Part shown: one piece after another, positions 54,149 to 64,000 of the stretch
How the letters are laid out: every line of letters starts with the position of its first letter
Position numbering within the stretch: the stretch's first letter is position 1
From: Zoroaster sp. YZ-2022
Taxonomy: Eukaryota > Echinodermata > Asteroidea > Forcipulatida > Zoroasteridae
DNA: 64,000 bases
Reading direction: 5' to 3'
NCBI GenBank assembly: GCA_029582265.1
Contig: CM055823.1
Location: forward strand, 24,168,569-24,232,568
The notes under the pieces: generated by a model
Told to the model about the DNA's origin: nothing
Databases searched by the model: none
What the model saw: only the letters and a program-made list of their open reading frames with translations
Made by a program: the position numbers and the translations under genes

Positions 54149-54475
54149 ACCTGAATCCTCCAAAATCCTTCAGTAGTAAAGCAAGCACATTACATGTATG
54201 CACACATGTGTTTCTAATCTGTGATACATGTACATGGCCAGGGACCCTCCCTGCATGCATGGAGCAATAAACAGTGTCCACTGACCCAAGCACTGACCTT
54301 GCAATCACTACAACAAACATGGATGTACATGTACCATGGAAAGGCAAGTATGCCCAATAACCTCAATCCTCCAAAATCCTTCACTTTAATAGCAAAGAGC
54401 ATGTAGCATGTAACCTCAATCCTTCAAAATCCTTCACTTTAGCAAAGAGGATTTTGGAGGATTTGAGAAGGTTAA
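54149..54475. repeat. Repeats and hairpin of AATCCTCCAAAATCCTTCA
   Basis: The motif occurs near 54154, 54362 and 54417 (as TCCTTCAAAATCC), then inverted at 54444-54470 (AGGATTTTGGAGGATTTGAG). The last two form a hairpin of about 22-bp arms. Confidence 0.75.
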
Positions 54476-54483
54476 GGGTAACT

Positions 54484-55656
<1,173 letters not shown>

Positions 55657-55985
55657 TCCATGATCAAAAGAAAGAAAGCATCTTGAGAAAAAAAGCCATC
55701 GATCCCCTGGGCCGTACCAAATAATGTTTCCAATTAAACGAAAAGCGGTATTCTAGAAAACCCACTCGAGAAAATTTTCATTTCGATATTTTGCGTGAGT
55801 ACCCACTTGTGGTGTTTTGTAGCTCGTGGATGTCTAGGTTAAGTACCCCATTGATCATGTGTTGCATACTCTCTATATAGTTCAAGATCAGTCGCCGGTG
55901 TACACTGACCTGAAAGCCCATTTACAATTACGTCTTCCATAATTCTGAACAAAGGTGTACACCGTTGGTTATCACCTGAGACGAA
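55657..55985. other. Unique stretch
   Basis: Nothing recognised. Confidence 0.35.
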
Positions 55986-55987
55986 AC

Positions 55988-56615
55988 CGAGCTTACTTGG
56001 TTCAAAGCTTACTTGGTTAAAAGGTTACTTGGTTTAAAGGTTACTTGGTTTAAAGGTCACTTGGTTTAAAGGTCACTTGGTTTAAAGATCACTTGGTTTA
56101 ACGGTCACTTGGTTTAAAGGTCACATGGTTTTAAAGATTAATTGGTTTAAAGATTAATTGGTTTAAAGCTTAATTGGTTTAACGATTACTTGGTTTAAAG
56201 GTTACTTGGTTATAAGGTCACATGGTTTAAAAGTCACTTGGTTTAAAAGTTACTTGGTTTAAAGGTTACTTGGTTTAAAGGTTACTTGGTTTAACGGTCA
56301 CTTGGTTTAAAGATCACTTGCTTTAAAGGTCACTTGGTTTAAAGGTTACTTGGTTTAAAGGTTAATTGGTTTAAAGGTCACTTGGTTTTAAAGTTACTTG
56401 GTTTAAAGATTAATTGGTTTAAAGGTTAATTGGTTTAACGATTACTTGGTTTAAAGGTTATACTTGGTTATAAGGTCACTTGGTTTAAAAGTCACTTGGT
56501 TTAAAAGTCACTTGGTTTAAAGGTTACTTGGTTTAAAGGTTACTTGGTTTAAAGGTTACTTGGTTTAAAGGTACTTGGTTTAAAGGTTAATTGGTTTGAA
56601 CGTTACTTGGTTTAA
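55988..56615 (+). repeat. 16-bp minisatellite, about 39 units
   Basis: GGTTACTTGGTTTAAA and variants (GGTCACTTGGTTTAAA, GATTAATTGGTTTAAA). Variants recur in the same order (for example around 56150-56260 and 56400-56520), pointing to larger-scale duplication within the array. Confidence 0.95.
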
Positions 56616-57055
56616 TCAAAATAACCAAATGGTCGAATATTAATGGGAAAACTTATTTTCAGTGTAAAGCCTATAGAATGGCATCAATTTTCCATATACA
56701 TTTGTTTGTTTTGTCTGCGGTTCTGTCATTTTTAAGGAAAGTAAAATAATGTCCAATTCAAAGGACTCAACATTACAATACTGTATTCATATACATGAAA
56801 ATTACTTGATGATGGTATCAAACATCTCTTGAAATATTTCATTTTTCGTCGGGTGAAATAATTTTACTACATCAATTACAGGGAAGGTGCAACATAGTAA
56901 TTACATGAAAAAACCCAAAATACTTAATTAAGCTAACTTGAATCATTCAAAACAATTATTCTGTCAGAAATGCAGAAATATATATGTCCATCTGTAAGAA
57001 ATTGAGAATGTTTTTGCATAGACTCCGCACTGACCTTAAACTTTCACAGGTTGAT
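56616..57055. other. AT-rich stretch
   Basis: No gene recognised. Confidence 0.35.
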
Positions 57056-57059
57056 TATA

Positions 57060-57457
57060 TTGATTCAAAGAGAGTAAGCATACTCATAGAAGCAGTTTTG
57101 CCAACATTACCAATGCAGTACATTCCCTTCAATGTATATCTTGATTCAAAGAGAGTAAGCATACTCATGGAAGCAGTTTGGCCAACATTACCAATGCTGT
57201 ACCTTCCCTTCAATGTATATCTTGATTCAAAGAGAGTAAGCATACTCATAGAAGCAGTTTTGCCAACATTACCAATGCTGTTCCTTCCCTTCAATGTATA
57301 TCTTGATTCAAAGAGAGTAGGCATACTCATAGAAGCAGTTTTGCCAACATTACCAATGCTGTACCTTCCCTTCAATGTATATCATGATTCAAAGAGAGTA
57401 AGCATACTCATAGAGGCAGTTTTGCCAACATTACCAATGCTATACCTTCCCTTCAAT
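57060..57457 (+). repeat. 81-bp minisatellite, 5 units
   Basis: TGATTCAAAGAGAGTAAGC restarts at 57061, 57142, 57223, 57304 and 57385. Because 81 is a multiple of three, a frame of 170 codons stays open. Its product is a 27-residue repeat and I do not consider it a gene. Decayed units continue to about 57850. Confidence 0.92.
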
Positions 57458-57849
57458 CAAATTATTTGCGTGTCTCCCGGAGACACACTGGACTGAATTC
57501 GAGAAAATTTTTCACATGACAGAAGCAGTTTTGTCAACATTACCACCTTCCCTATAATCATATTATTTCGTAAATGAATTTGTCCGTGTTGGAACGAATT
57601 CGGGAAAATCTGAATGCATTTTCATAATACAGAAGCAGTTTTTGTCAACATGACAATTGTTGTACCTTCCCCTTCTTAATTATTTCGCAAATGAATTTGT
57701 CGGTGTCCTGGAGACGTAGCCGTACTGGAATGAATTCCAGAATATCTGAATGCATTTCCACTATGTTTAATGACACAAGGAAATAAGCTTAAACGTTCAC
57801 CGGAAAGTAAGCATATTCTGATTTCTGAAGAAGCAGTCTAGTGAGTGAG

Positions 57850-58320
57850 TCGAGCATTTTATTTCCTTCTGTGCCACAGCCGAGCAGGGTAATCTCAAGA
57901 TTAAACCGCAGAACGAATGGACTAGGAGAAAACACAAGGAAATAGGCGCGAATCTGGAATAACATATGATCCAATAACTGCCGATGAAATTTGGACAGAC
58001 AGGGACGCGAGAAGTCTCGACAAAGAAATACCTTCGCGGTGAAGGTTCAGTGTTGGGTATTCGCACAAGGAGAGACTGCTGCTTTTTGTGCAAAATCGCA
58101 AAATCTGATTCCAAGACAAAGCCAACTTGGAACTTATTCAACACGGTCTTGTTCGGCTTGTCGCAGACATCACACCAATTATTATCTACCTTCATATTTA
58201 AAAAAAAAAAAATCAAATTATGTTATACATGATTTCATGTTGGTTAAGAACTGTGTCTAAATTGCAAAAAAAATTAATTCTTAGAAATGTGACAGAATAA
58301 TGACACGGCACGTCAGCAAC
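57850..58320. other. Stretch without recognised family
   Basis: Several overlapping frames of 60-139 codons on both strands cover 57797-58260. None shows a known motif, and the overlap on both strands argues against coding. Confidence 0.3.
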
Positions 58321-58371
58321 TTAAAGATATCTGGGGTGTGATTTTAGAAAAGTTAAAATTCCTGAAAAATG

Positions 58372-58653
58372 GGTAGCGGGCCTGGGTCTCCCTTTGGTCT
58401 AGAGGACAAAGCCCCCTGAACCTCCTGTGGGTAGCAGGCCTGGGTCTCCCTTTGGTCTAGAGGACAAAGCCCCCTGAACCTCCTGTGGGTAGCAGGCCTG
58501 GGTCTCCCTTTGGTCTAGAGGGCAGAGCCCCCTGAACCTCCTGTGGGTAGCGGGCCTGGGTCTCCCTTTGGTCTAGAGGACAAAGCCCCCTGAACCTCCT
58601 GTGGGTAGCGGGCCTGGGTCTCCCTTTGGTCTAGAGGACAAAGCCCCCCTGAA
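58372..58653 (+). repeat. 58-bp minisatellite, 5 units
   Basis: CCTGGGTCTCCCTTTGGTCT restarts at 58381, 58439, 58497, 58555 and 58613. The ancestral single copy is visible in the L copy at 22500-22575. Confidence 0.93.
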
Positions 58654-58860
58654 CAGCGGCGGCGCTACGGGGGTGGGCAATAGGGGGCAAATGCCCCCAG
58701 TTACTTTCTTTGCCCCCCCCCAATTTTTTCCCCGATGGTAAGTCAATGCTTTTTCAGCAGTACAAAATTACATTAAAGATTAATGTTACCTCCCTTAAAT
58801 TTAAGCTTGCCCCCCCTCTTGCCCCCCCCCCCCAGTTTAACAGGTCTGGTGCCGCCGCTG
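58654..58860. mobile_element. Non-autonomous hAT element, 207 bp
   Basis: Ends CAGCGGCGGCGCTACGG and GGTGCCGCCGCTG with exact 8-bp duplication CCCCTGAA at 58646-58653 and 58861-58868. Confidence 0.92.
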
Positions 58861-59089
58861 CCCCTGAACCTCCTGGATGTTTAATTTTGAAGGATTTACA
58901 GACTCTCCACATCCCCACAAACAAGAAACGAGAGGTTTGAACACAATACAGGCTACTTATTCCTCTCCTTGGTGGCTACTTCTCTTCTTTCAAGAACATT
59001 TTGAGGCAAAGGGAGATTTATACAAAAAATTATAATAATAATAATCCTGAAATCAGGAAAAAATCCTGAGAAATCACAGGCCTAAGATA

Positions 59090-59450
59090 TATCGCCCGTG
59101 TTTGGCTCAAGAAACTCAACAAATAGAATTTAAAAAGTGGACGGATTTTGAAAGATAATATCGTTACTAAACGGACAAAAACAAATTATGAAATTCGGGT
59201 GACGGAAACTGTATAAAAGCGATATTTAAAACGCGCTTGATTCTGATTGACAGCATGAGCTCTCGTGCAAACTGAGGATTGAAACAGTGTGCCAGCATTT
59301 GATTAATTTGAGTTTTTATTTTACTGGTACTAATCCTTGACGGATTGTTTTCATTCAATATCTCAAATGAAAGCTGACTTCCTTAACCCCAGCAAAATAG
59401 AAATATAACATTTAAAACTGTTTGTTTACTGCCAAATCGGCCCAGAGACG
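59090..59450 (+). repeat. Interspersed repeat I, copy 3
   Basis: GATATATCGCCCGTG, AATTTAAAAAGTGGACGG, CTTGATTCTGATTGACAGC, TTTATTTTACTGGTACTAAT and CTTCCTTAACCCCAGC match the 25.6-kb copy. Confidence 0.65.
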
Positions 59451-59459
59451 AGCGATACA

Positions 59460-60060
59460 TCTTTGACGTATCTTCCCTTTAACTTGAATTATTTCCACTC
59501 GTTTTTTTTGGTCGTCTGTGTATGATGTCATATTTTGTCAGCAATTTTCTACTCCCTGAAATGCTTGTCTTGGGTCGACTCTCTCAGGTATCAGTTAAAA
59601 AAACGATCCTTGCCTTAAAATCCCCAGTTGAGTTCGGCCTGCGTTAACCGGAAATACACGTCAGAATGTCTGATATGTGTGGTAAAGGATATTAATGATT
59701 TTTTTATTTTTTTATTTTTTTTAAATATATGTCACAGATCTGTAATTTTCATATTTGACAATATTGTTTCCAGTATCCAAAGGTTTTGTCACGGGACACT
59801 TTATACAATTAGTTCCTCAGTCAATTAATGCCAAACATGTTTGTCAAAACATGTGTTCTAGCATGGGAATAACCACGGTGGGTGTGAACGGTGGTCGGGC
59901 AATTATTAAACGAAGATCAGTATCTCAAGAGATTTATATGGGGTGGGGGATACACGCATGCGATTATCATTATCAGTATAGACAAGGTTACTGCACCCAA
60001 CCACGTCCCCATTGTGCCTCGTTCTCACTACAGATCCTGGTGGGAAAAGCTATTGGTTAC
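59460..60060. other. Unique stretch, no supported gene
   Basis: A 108-codon frame at 59755-60081 runs into a PLE insertion and shows no known domain. Confidence 0.3.
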
Positions 60061-60079
60061 TACAACATCATACGCAATT

Positions 60080-60190
60080 AAGTAAGACTAATTGCGGTGA
60101 CACCATGTGAAATTCTCTATTGAGTGGTAATTAGTTATGAAAAGAACTGGAGGTTACAACTCAAGAGTTGCAAAGCTGCGAGTTTTACCT
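60080..60190. mobile_element. Inverted PLE 3' pieces with 13-bp TSD
   Basis: The left part is the 3' block on the minus strand (AAGTAAGACTAATTGCGGTG to GGAGGTTACAACTC). The right 25 bases (TTGCAAAGCTGCGAGTTTTA) match the far 3' tail on the plus strand. Exact duplication ATCATACGCAATT at 60067-60079 and 60191-60203. Confidence 0.8.
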
Positions 60191-60387
60191 ATCATACGCA
60201 ATTGCAAAATCCATTTTAAAATATTACTTCGAGGCTGCAAAAACTTTTCGATTTTTTTTTCTTCTTCATAATAACATGTCAATATTATAAATTATCATAA
60301 CACGTCAAATGTTTTTTATGGCTGATTTTAATCGAAATTATGACGAAATAAATACCTACCTGAAATTGAAGGATTTGAAATCTGGTC

Positions 60388-60748
60388 CCGGCCGCAATTT
60401 TTGTTTCTGCAGTACATTTCGTCCACTATATGCATTTGTATATTAAAAAGGAATTTTTGACTTTATTTTCCTAAAAACGCAAAATGTAAATTACTATTTT
60501 ATAGAAAGGCTTTGCTTCTGAATTAATTTTGTAGATAAAAAAAAAAGTATACAAAAATTAATAAAAACAAATTTATGAAAATGTTGTAAAAACCTAGTCT
60601 TGATCCCGGTACTATCCCTAGACTACCATGCCAGTCGAATTTGTCAGTGAAATATTGAAGAACTTTTTTTTAAATTAGATTTCTATGCCAATTTAATTCT
60701 AAGCCATTTGACGAAGTGTACTGCTGAAAACAGCGTCCTGGCCTACTC
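60388..60748 (-). mobile_element. Inverted-repeat element F, copy 2
   Basis: TGCAGTACATTTCGTCC on the left and GACGAAGTGTACTGCTG on the right. Interior ATTTTTGACTTTATTTTCC and the remnant tRNA-like block CTAGACTACCATGCCAGTCG. Inverse of 23637-23990. Confidence 0.75.
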
Positions 60749-60955
60749 CCTTAGCGGCCCCTATTCTGTGGCACATGAACAAGCCTAATCATGAATTATT
60801 TAAACAAGACCAAGGCCAGGCCAGACTTTAATGACTTGAAGTGACGCCTAATTAACTTTGAAGCGATACCACTGACAAATGTTATAAATATTGATAGCAT
60901 TCTGTGTGGATTTAAAGGGAAATTAGCCTATACCATTCCTCTGTGTTAAAATTAA

Positions 60956-61072
60956 ACGGGACAATGACGTCGTCACTATCAGAGCAGACTAAAACTAAAA
61001 CTAAAATCTAAAACTAGCACTCCGATTCCATGCCTCTGTTGATTGTGACGATATTGATTCCATGCCCTTATA
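60956..61072 (-). mobile_element. T2-like MITE, deletion derivative
   Basis: GACAATGACGTCGTCACTAT, GAGCAGACTAAAACTAAAAC, then GCACTCCGATTCCATGCC. The middle has collapsed into a small ACTAAA repeat. Confidence 0.7.
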
Positions 61073-61333
61073 TGGGAAGGTAAAGCACGTGGGTAATTTA
61101 CATGATCACAATAAAACCTTACTTCATGTGAAGTTTGTGATAGCATCGATCATCCTGAGGAAATGTTCCCACTGACATGATGTCGGTTTTTGATTTTATT
61201 TTTGATTATTTATTTTGTATTTTTTTTTTTTTTTTTTACATGGATCGCGGCCGTGATAAATGTTTCCACGTGTTGATGCATATCAAACAACATTATACGA
61301 ATTATACGAATGCATTTTCACTATTTTCTCGTG

Positions 61334-61368
61334 AGGCCAACAAAAAGTCTCTGGTTTCTGGTCATCGG
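61334..61368 (+). mobile_element. Foldback family C, end fragment
   Basis: GAGGCCAACAAAAAGTCTCT and GGTTTCTGGTCATCGG only, cut off exactly at the start of the next element. Confidence 0.6.
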
Positions 61369-61370
61369 TA

Positions 61371-61792
61371 AGCTTGGGCGATAACACGATAATATCGAAT
61401 ATCGCGATACCTTTATTTTTATTCGATTACGATATCGAGAACCTTTTTAAGTTATCGAGATATCGGCAAATCGCGATTAAAAAAATATATCGCGATTTAA
61501 AAAAAAATCGCCATTGTGAGTCAAGTCAGAAATTCCATGGAAACAAAATTAGAACAGTCTTTTCAGCTTTTGGAAGTGAGAAACAAAAGCGAACTACTTC
61601 AGAAGTACATACACGCTATACAAACGAATTTGTGATTTATTGTGACGCTTGTAGAAGGGTATATACCTGTGGTTATCGGCTCTAAAGCAATCATGCATGA
61701 ATGAAAAAAATAATCACGATACTATCGAAAATCACGATATATGTTTGCCGATATATCGTGGCTGAAAAAAAAATCGATATCGCCCAAGCTTA
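61371..61792 (+). mobile_element. hAT-type MITE with GATATCG interior, copy 2
   Basis: TAAGCTTGGGCGATAACACG on the left and ATATCGCCCAAGCTTA on the right. Same interior as 52757-53171. The flanks (GTCATCGG and TGTGGATA) do not match, so one flank was probably lost. Confidence 0.85.
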
Positions 61793-62500
61793 TGTGGATA
61801 TTATTAGAGAAGAACTGTTTTCGAATTACATCCGTATAAACATGCTGGGTGAAAAGACGAACGTAAACAAAACCCGTTTCTCATTTTGGAATCTCAAATA
61901 ATGATTTCCTGGTTTTATTTTTATTTTATTATTATTTTTTTTTTGGTTCATATGCAAAACGAAACATATTTTCTTTAGAAATTAATAGTTCGCTTGGCAG
62001 AATTACCGTCCAGCACAAAAATAGTTTTAATTTCGACAAAATATTGAAAACGTAAAAATTAAGCCGGGGAACGACAACAAACCTATAGGCCTGCAGCGGC
62101 CGTCTATTTCGTCAATGATATTTCAAGGTTTCGTCCCTGGATTGCTTTCAATCACAGGCAGGTTGAAGAAACGTTACAGATACGTTTCAATGAAAGGAGG
62201 GTAGCCTTGTCTCCGATCTTGCACTGCCAATTTTAATCAGCCCAAGACGTTACTAGGAAGCCTCTATCGTGTAATCTCATTAGTCGAAGGCCTATAGAGG
62301 GACGGGCTTTGTTCTTCGGATTGGAGAGCACTTTCGTTATTCGGTATTGTGAAGGGACCATCAAAATAATCTACTGATTATATTTAATCACTTTTTATAA
62401 GTCACTCTTGTTCGTTTTAAATGTGCAGGTAAAAATTGGGATAAAATTTGAGCGCGGCCATCAGTGGGTCGTAGAAACCTGAGACCCAATAATCTAGTCT
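61793..62500. other. Unique stretch
   Basis: No recognised repeat or gene. The part 62090-62350 is less AT-rich and free of repeats. Confidence 0.35.
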
Positions 62501-62502
62501 TC

Positions 62503-62690
62503 TTAAAGGGGCAGTATCGTCACGATCAGAGCAGACTTTCAACAGGGCATGGAATCGGTGTTCTAGCTAGTTTAAGATGAACACTTAAAGTGACCTTATC
62601 ATGTGGGGTATTATTTTCAGTCACTGAGTTAATCAAAAACTAGCACGCTGATTCCATGCCCTGTTGATCGTGACGATATCGTCCCACTAA
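62503..62690 (-). mobile_element. T2-like MITE, copy
   Basis: TTAAAGGGGCAGTATCGTCA start, AGAGCAGACTTTCAACAGGG, GCTGATTCCATGCCCTGTTG and GACGATATCGTCCCACTAA end. Confidence 0.85.
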
Positions 62691-62743
62691 TGAACTTCCG
62701 TTCTCCAGACCTTTAATGGGGAATCGAATACATTTTAAGTGTA

Positions 62744-62909
62744 AGTAAGACTAATTGCTGTGACACCATGTGAAATTCTCAATTGAGTAGTAATTAGTTC
62801 TGAAACCTCCAGTTCTTTTCAGAACTAATTACTACTCAATTGAGAATGTCACATGGTGTCACCGCAATTAGTCTTACTTATTCTCTTCACCATGCAAAGC
62901 TACAAGTTT
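62744..62909. mobile_element. Inverted pair of PLE 3' ends, 15-bp TSD
   Basis: The minus-strand 3' block (62744-62804) and plus-strand 3' block (62814-62909) meet at CCTCCAG. The right piece extends further into the 3' tail (TTCACCATGCAAAGCTACAA). Arms of about 62 bp pair almost perfectly. Exact duplication TACATTTTAAGTGTA at 62729-62743 and 62910-62924. Confidence 0.92.
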
Positions 62910-62911
62910 TA

Positions 62912-63085
62912 CATTTTAAGTGTATTCGAATGCGATACGAATACTTGTATTCGTAGACCTATTCGTTGTTGAATACTTTTCAGTGTATTTGAATAGGAAA
63001 ACGAGTAAGCCTAGTCGCATTCTGTTCTGTATATTGAAATACGGATACACGTATTCGTATTCGATTTTGACTTAACCTCTTTGTA
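62912..63085. repeat. ATTCGTATTC-rich inverted-repeat stretch
   Basis: TGTATTCGAATGCGATACGA on the left and ACGTATTCGTATTCGATTTT on the right. May be a decayed hAT MITE like the one at 26442, but ends are not clear. Confidence 0.4.
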
Positions 63086-63520
63086 TTCTCTTTTAATAGT
63101 TATGTAAATATATTTAATATATGTTTACGGACTCCATTGGTGTCAACTTCATTTTACCATTGTGTCCATATTGGGCGAGCCGCTCAACAATGAACACAAC
63201 TGTATGTAGTACGGTAGTTTTTAAAACAGTTTTTTCAGGCAGTGATGTTCACGGGCAAATAAACCACCAAATCGGCGTGAATAATTTTACCAAAAAAATA
63301 TTAACAGGGGAAATAGTTATACACAACATATTTCTGAAGTTAAAGTCCTATTCCATGAACGAATCTGATATTACTCAGTTTGAAAAATTGACATGATTCA
63401 CTAAAAAAAACAACCGCGCTAATTTATCTTGACTTTCAGACCCCTCCCCCTCCCTAGATAAGGTCTCATCCTCATCTAGCCATCCGTCCACTAGTCCTCA
63501 AGACCGGTATAAATTGGTTT
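63086..63520. other. Unique stretch
   Basis: A 91-codon frame at 63121-63396 shows no known domain. Confidence 0.3.
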
Positions 63521-63524
63521 GGAC

Positions 63525-64000
63525 AGGTTAGGATTATTTAGACCCTACCTGCCAAGTCTACCTGTCCAGGACAGTCCAGTGTCCATTATCTAGTCTGTCC
63601 TTATTAATATGATTGAAGCCAAACTTATTTGTGGTATAAAAGTCCTTCTTAACTATTTTGAAGCTAGAAAAGTCTCGGATTTCACCAGTGAGAATCTAAT
63701 CCAAATCTTTCCACGGTCCTAAAGCGCTCACAATTGGTGCTTCGCGCTCAAAAAGGTTTTCACCAACTAGTTTATTTTGGACAGGCAGTTTTCAGAACCT
63801 AGTTCATTTTGGACAGGCAGAATTCAAAACCTAGTTCATTTTGGACAGGCACAATTCAAAACCTAGTTCATTTTGAAATGGCAAGTTTCAAAACCTAGTT
63901 CATTTTGGACAGGCAGAATTCAAAACCTAGTTCATTCTGGACAGGCAAGTTTCAAACCTAGTTCATTTTGAACTGGCAAGTTTCAAAACCTAGTTCATTC
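63525..64000 (+). repeat. 31-32-bp minisatellite running off the window
   Basis: From about 63755, AACCTAGTTCATTTTGGACA plus GGCAGAATTCAA or GGCAAGTTTCAA repeats to the last base. Looser GGACAGG and CCTGTCC motifs precede it from 63525. The true array length is unknown. Confidence 0.92.

Larger units (their letters stand above)
58320..59085 (+). repeat. Interspersed repeat L copy 3, internally amplified
   Basis: Starts with TCCTGAAAAATGGGTAGC, holds five 58-bp units, then (after a hAT insertion) GAACCTCCTGGATGTTTAAT and the rest of repeat L to AATCAGGAAAAAATCCTGAG. Confidence 0.82.

Noticed and set aside
56984..57496. 170-codon frame with a 27-residue repeat
   Set aside because: The 81-bp unit is a multiple of three and the opposite strand is equally open; no independent sign of coding.
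57797..58260. Overlapping frames of 67-139 codons on both strands as a gene
   Set aside because: Frames overlap heavily on both strands and none shows a motif or conserved structure.

Overview
The window looks like intergenic or intronic DNA of a metazoan. The best guess is a marine deuterostome invertebrate such as a sea star or other echinoderm, but this rests only on general character: AT-rich sequence, many TGTACATG-type motifs, Penelope-like elements, tRNA-SINEs and abundant MITEs. I found no intact host gene, no rRNA or CRISPR array, and nothing bacterial. Most open reading frames are translations of tandem repeats or of mobile-element debris. Only two coding remnants are recognisable: the C-terminal endonuclease region of a Penelope-like element (5253-5534, +) and the C-terminal end of a non-LTR reverse transcriptase (about 52156-52440, -), plus a frameshifted relative of the latter at 13275-13380 (-).

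The sequence is a dense, nested mosaic of a few dispersed families. (1) At least 16 short 3' ends of Penelope-like elements (PLE), several with target-site duplications (TSDs) of 7-15 bp and three in inverted arrangement. (2) About eleven TTAA-bounded MITEs (T2/Kolobok-like; ends TTAAAGGGGCAGTATC). (3) Non-autonomous hAT elements with G/C-run interiors, most with exact 8-bp TSDs. (4) Three copies of a family with CATNGGCGGATCC ends and 5-bp TSDs (hAT5-like). (5) tRNA-derived SINEs whose (ATT)n tail is shared with the local LINE, and one chimeric SINE with a different tail and a 17-bp TSD. (6) Inverted-repeat elements that carry tRNA-like A/B-box modules (families K and F). (7) Several unnamed interspersed repeats (C, E, G, H, I, L).

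Tandem arrays are the other main component: (CT)n at 1.4 kb, GGGA-rich at 2.4 kb, ATC at 7.2 kb, 21-bp units at 11.7-12.65 kb, 205-bp units at 13.4-14.5 kb, (AAT)n at 15.2, 33.1 and 54.7 kb, 53-bp units at 17.6-18.3 kb, 59-bp at 32.2-32.9 kb, 53-bp at 35.5-37.6 kb, 32-bp polypyrimidine at 40.0-41.8 kb, 16-bp at 56.0-56.6 kb, 81-bp at 57.1-57.5 kb, 58-bp at 58.4-58.65 kb, and about 31-bp at 63.75 kb to the window end. Several of these can be traced to a single-copy ancestor inside a mobile element elsewhere in the window.

The most interesting points are the inverted PLE 3' ends with clear TSDs (62.7, 60.1 and 22.7 kb), two PLE insertions at the same target (33.0-33.8 kb), the 295-bp near-perfect palindrome built from a tRNA-like element (42.3-42.6 kb), the chimeric SINE at 51.1 kb, and minisatellites that grew out of transposons. 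Family names come from motif recognition and memory without any database search. Coordinates given for TSDs were read directly from the sequence.
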